7,676 nt of DNA from Thermohalobaculum sp038524325. GTDB taxonomy: Bacteria > Pseudomonadota > Alphaproteobacteria > Rhodobacterales > Rhodobacteraceae. Of the stretch, positions 6,197-7,676 are shown in pieces; position 1 is the first letter of the stretch, and the number at the start of each line of letters is the position of its first letter. The position numbers and the translations under genes are program-made. The notes below the pieces were generated by a model that did no database searches, was not told where the DNA came from, and saw only the letters and a list, made by a program, of their open reading frames with translations. Location: positions 1 through 7,676 of the forward strand of contig JBCBIS010000195.1 in NCBI GenBank assembly GCA_038524325.1, read 5' to 3'.

Positions 6197-7606
6197 TCAG
6201 AACAGGCTGCCCTGGCCGCCATCGGCGGGTTTGGGCTTGCGTTTGGGTTTGGGTTTCGGCGTGGCTGCGGGCGGTTTGGGCGCCGCCACCGGTTCCCCAT
6301 CCTCCGCTTCCGGCGACCTGGCCGGCGTCGTCGCGCCTCCGGCGATCGCCGCGACCCGGCCATCCCGAAATTCGATCTCCAACGCGGCGCCGGGCGAGAC
6401 CGCGGCGGCATCGGCGACGGGCTGTCCCGCGACCCGGACCAGGGCGAAGCCGCGCTTGAGGGTCTGGCTGTAATGCAGCGAGCCGTAGAGCCGGGCGAGC
6501 CCGCTCAGCCTTGTCTGCGCCTCGGCCAGCCGGTCGCGCAGCGTTAGGGGGCCGATCCGGCCCGTCTGGCGGGTCAGAGCCATCGCGTTGCGATCGACCA
6601 CCCGGCGCAGCGCGCCCGGCAGACGGTCGGCCCTGGCGATCATCCGGTCGCGCCCGCGCTCCACCCGGCGACGCAGCAGGTTGGGCGTCAGCGCCCCGGC
6701 CAGCTGGCTGAGCCGCAGCCGGCCATTTCCCACCTCGCGCAGCAAGGCCGCCGGCAGCCGGTCGGCCAGACGCGCCAGAGCCTCGCGCAGCCGCTCCATC
6801 AGATCCGCTGGCCGGGGCAGCCGAGCGGTGGCGAGGTCGAGCCGCTGGCGGCGTTCCTCCAGCAACCGCTCGGGCCGGGGCAGCGCGCGGGCGAGATCGG
6901 CCAGTCGCTGCCGCGCCCGCTCCAGCCGCTGGGCCTGCGCGCGCAGTCGCCGGGCCTCGAGATCCGCCAGCGTCGCCAGCAGATCGGCCCGCACCGGCAC
7001 CGCCTGCTCGGCCGCCGCCGTGGGTGTCGGCGCGCGCAGATCGGCGGCGAGATCGATCAGCGTCCAATCCGTCTCGTGCCCCACGGCCGAGATCAGCGGG
7101 ATCGGCGAGCCCGCCGCCGCCCGCACCACCGCCTCGTCATTGAAGCCCCAGAGGTCCTCGACCGAGCCGCCGCCGCGGGCAATGATCAGCAGATCGGGGC
7201 GCCGCGCGCCCTCCATCTCGGCGAACCCTGTGATCGCCCGCGCCACCTCCGGCCCGCATTTCTCGCCCTGCACCGCCACGGGCCAGACCAGCACCCGGGT
7301 TGGAAACCGCTCGCCCAACCGGTGCAGGATGTCGCGGATCACGGCGCCCGACGGCGACGTCACCACCCCGATCACCCGCGGCAAAAAAGGGATCGGGCGC
7401 TTGCGCTCCTCGGCGAACAGACCCTCTGCCGCCAGGGTCGCCTTGCGTTTCTCGAGCATCGCCATCAGGGCACCGACCCCGGCGGGGGCGATATCCTCGA
7501 TCACAATCTGATATTTCGATTGGCCGGGGAAGGTGGTGAGCCGCCCGGTGGCGATCACCTCCACACCCTCCTCGGGCTGGGTTGTCAGGCGGGCGGCGAC
7601 GCCTTT
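6197..7606 (-). CDS. xseA: Exonuclease VII large subunit, 5' part missing at chimeric window end
   Basis: XseA is the catalytic large subunit of exonuclease VII, which with XseB degrades single-stranded DNA in both directions. What remains is the second half of the N-terminal OB fold (KGVAARLTTQPEEG to DIAPAG), then the catalytic domain with RPIPFLPRVIGVVTSPSGA, ARGGGSVEDLWGFNDE, GHETDWTLIDLAADLRAPTP and TAAAE, a long Arg/Leu-rich coiled-coil region, the conserved HYSQTLKRGFALVR strand, and a Lys-Pro tail ending GQGSLF. The frame can be extended to a TTG at 7615 or to the window edge, but sequence beyond 7606 is an inverted copy of 7459-7528 and does not encode XseA. Roughly the first 50-60 residues are therefore absent, and any start called at 7615 is spurious. 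The gene precedes the DUF1330 gene by 15 bp. The identification is very sure. Confidence 0.95.
   Translation of the reverse strand, partial: KGVAARLTTQPEEGVEVIATGRLTTFPGQSKYQIVIEDIAPAGVGALMAMLEKRKATLAAEGLFAEERKRPIPFLPRVIGVVTSPSGAVIRDILHRLGERFPTRVLVWPVAVQGEKCGPEVARAITGFAEMEGARRPDLLIIARGGGSVEDLWGFNDEAVVRAAAGSPIPLISAVGHETDWTLIDLAADLRAPTPTAAAEQAVPVRADLLATLADLEARRLRAQAQRLERARQRLADLARALPRPERLLEERRQRLDLATARLPRPADLMERLREALARLADRLPAALLREVGNGRLRLSQLAGALTPNLLRRRVERGRDRMIARADRLPGALRRVVDRNAMALTRQTGRIGPLTLRDRLAEAQTRLSGLARLYGSLHYSQTLKRGFALVRVAGQPVADAAAVSPGAALEIEFRDGRVAAIAGGATTPARSPEAEDGEPVAAPKPPAATPKPKPKRKPKPADGGQGSLF
7459..7528 (+). repeat. Inverted repeat, left arm (inside xseA)
   Basis: These 70 bases, part of the genuine xseA coding region on the minus strand (GQSKYQIVIEDIAPAGVGALMA), match the reverse complement of 7607-7676 without mismatch. 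Similarity stops at the next base, with scattered matches afterwards. The 78-bp spacer is 7529-7606. Confidence 0.97.
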
Positions 7607-7676
7607 CCCGGCCAATCGAAATATCAGATTGTGATCGAGGATATCGCCCCCGCCGGGGTCGGTGCCCTGATGGCGA
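7607..7676 (-). repeat. Inverted repeat, right arm ending at the window edge
   Basis: This is an exact reverse-complement copy of 7459-7528. On the plus strand it reads as an in-frame piece of XseA (GQSKYQIVIEDIAPAGVGALMA), opposite to the real gene, and it is still matching at the last base, so the repeat may continue outside. It replaces the expected xseA N-terminal codons. A fold-back chimera at a contig end is the simplest explanation. Confidence 0.97.

Noticed and set aside
6588..7511. 307-codon plus frame opposite xseA
   Set aside because: It is an Arg/Ser-rich shadow of a strongly conserved gene.
7459..7676. Insertion-sequence ends or integrated hairpin element
   Set aside because: The arms are ordinary xseA coding sequence and the 78-bp spacer is also xseA, so no foreign DNA lies between them.

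Overview
The window looks like chromosomal DNA from a high-GC alphaproteobacterium, most likely of the Rhodobacteraceae/Paracoccaceae. The grounds are the strong G/C third-position bias, the family-typical form of several proteins (a single-domain DUF2235 hydrolase, and an exonuclease VII large subunit with a Lys-Pro tail ending QGSLF) and the style of the exported Pro/Ala-rich protein at the left edge. I see no rRNA, tRNA, CRISPR array or complete insertion sequence.

Left part (1-1561, minus strand): one long reading frame starts near 1561/1543 and runs off the left edge without a stop. It encodes a membrane-anchored protein: a short hydrophobic N-terminus, a small beta-type domain resembling the tandem cadherin/Ig-like repeat family, about 350 residues of Pro/Ala-rich linker, and the start of a second Cys-containing domain. 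The plus-strand frames over this stretch are shadows.

Centre (1562-4459, plus strand): a 170-bp divergent intergenic region with a plausible promoter leads into a complete molybdopterin-binding catalytic subunit of the xanthine dehydrogenase/aldehyde oxidase family (form II, AYRGAGR type). It overlaps by 8 bp a small SRPBCC-fold protein. The 2Fe-2S and FAD subunits that normally complete such an enzyme are not beside it. A non-coding stretch of nearly 390 bp follows.

Right part: a DUF2235 alpha/beta-hydrolase (4847-5878, plus) converges, with only 9 bp between stop codons, on a minus-strand pair. That pair is the exonuclease VII large subunit gene xseA, followed after 15 bp by a small DUF1330 protein.

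The strongest anomaly is at the right end. The last 70 bases (7607-7676) are an exact inverted copy of 7459-7528, inside xseA. The true 5' part of xseA is therefore missing and replaced by folded-back sequence, most simply a fold-back chimera or assembly artefact at a contig end. I found no convincing new multi-gene system. The most interesting biological points are the orphan oxidoreductase subunit with a possibly exported SRPBCC partner, the edge-truncated exported protein, and a possible sliding-clamp-binding motif at the XseA C-terminus.
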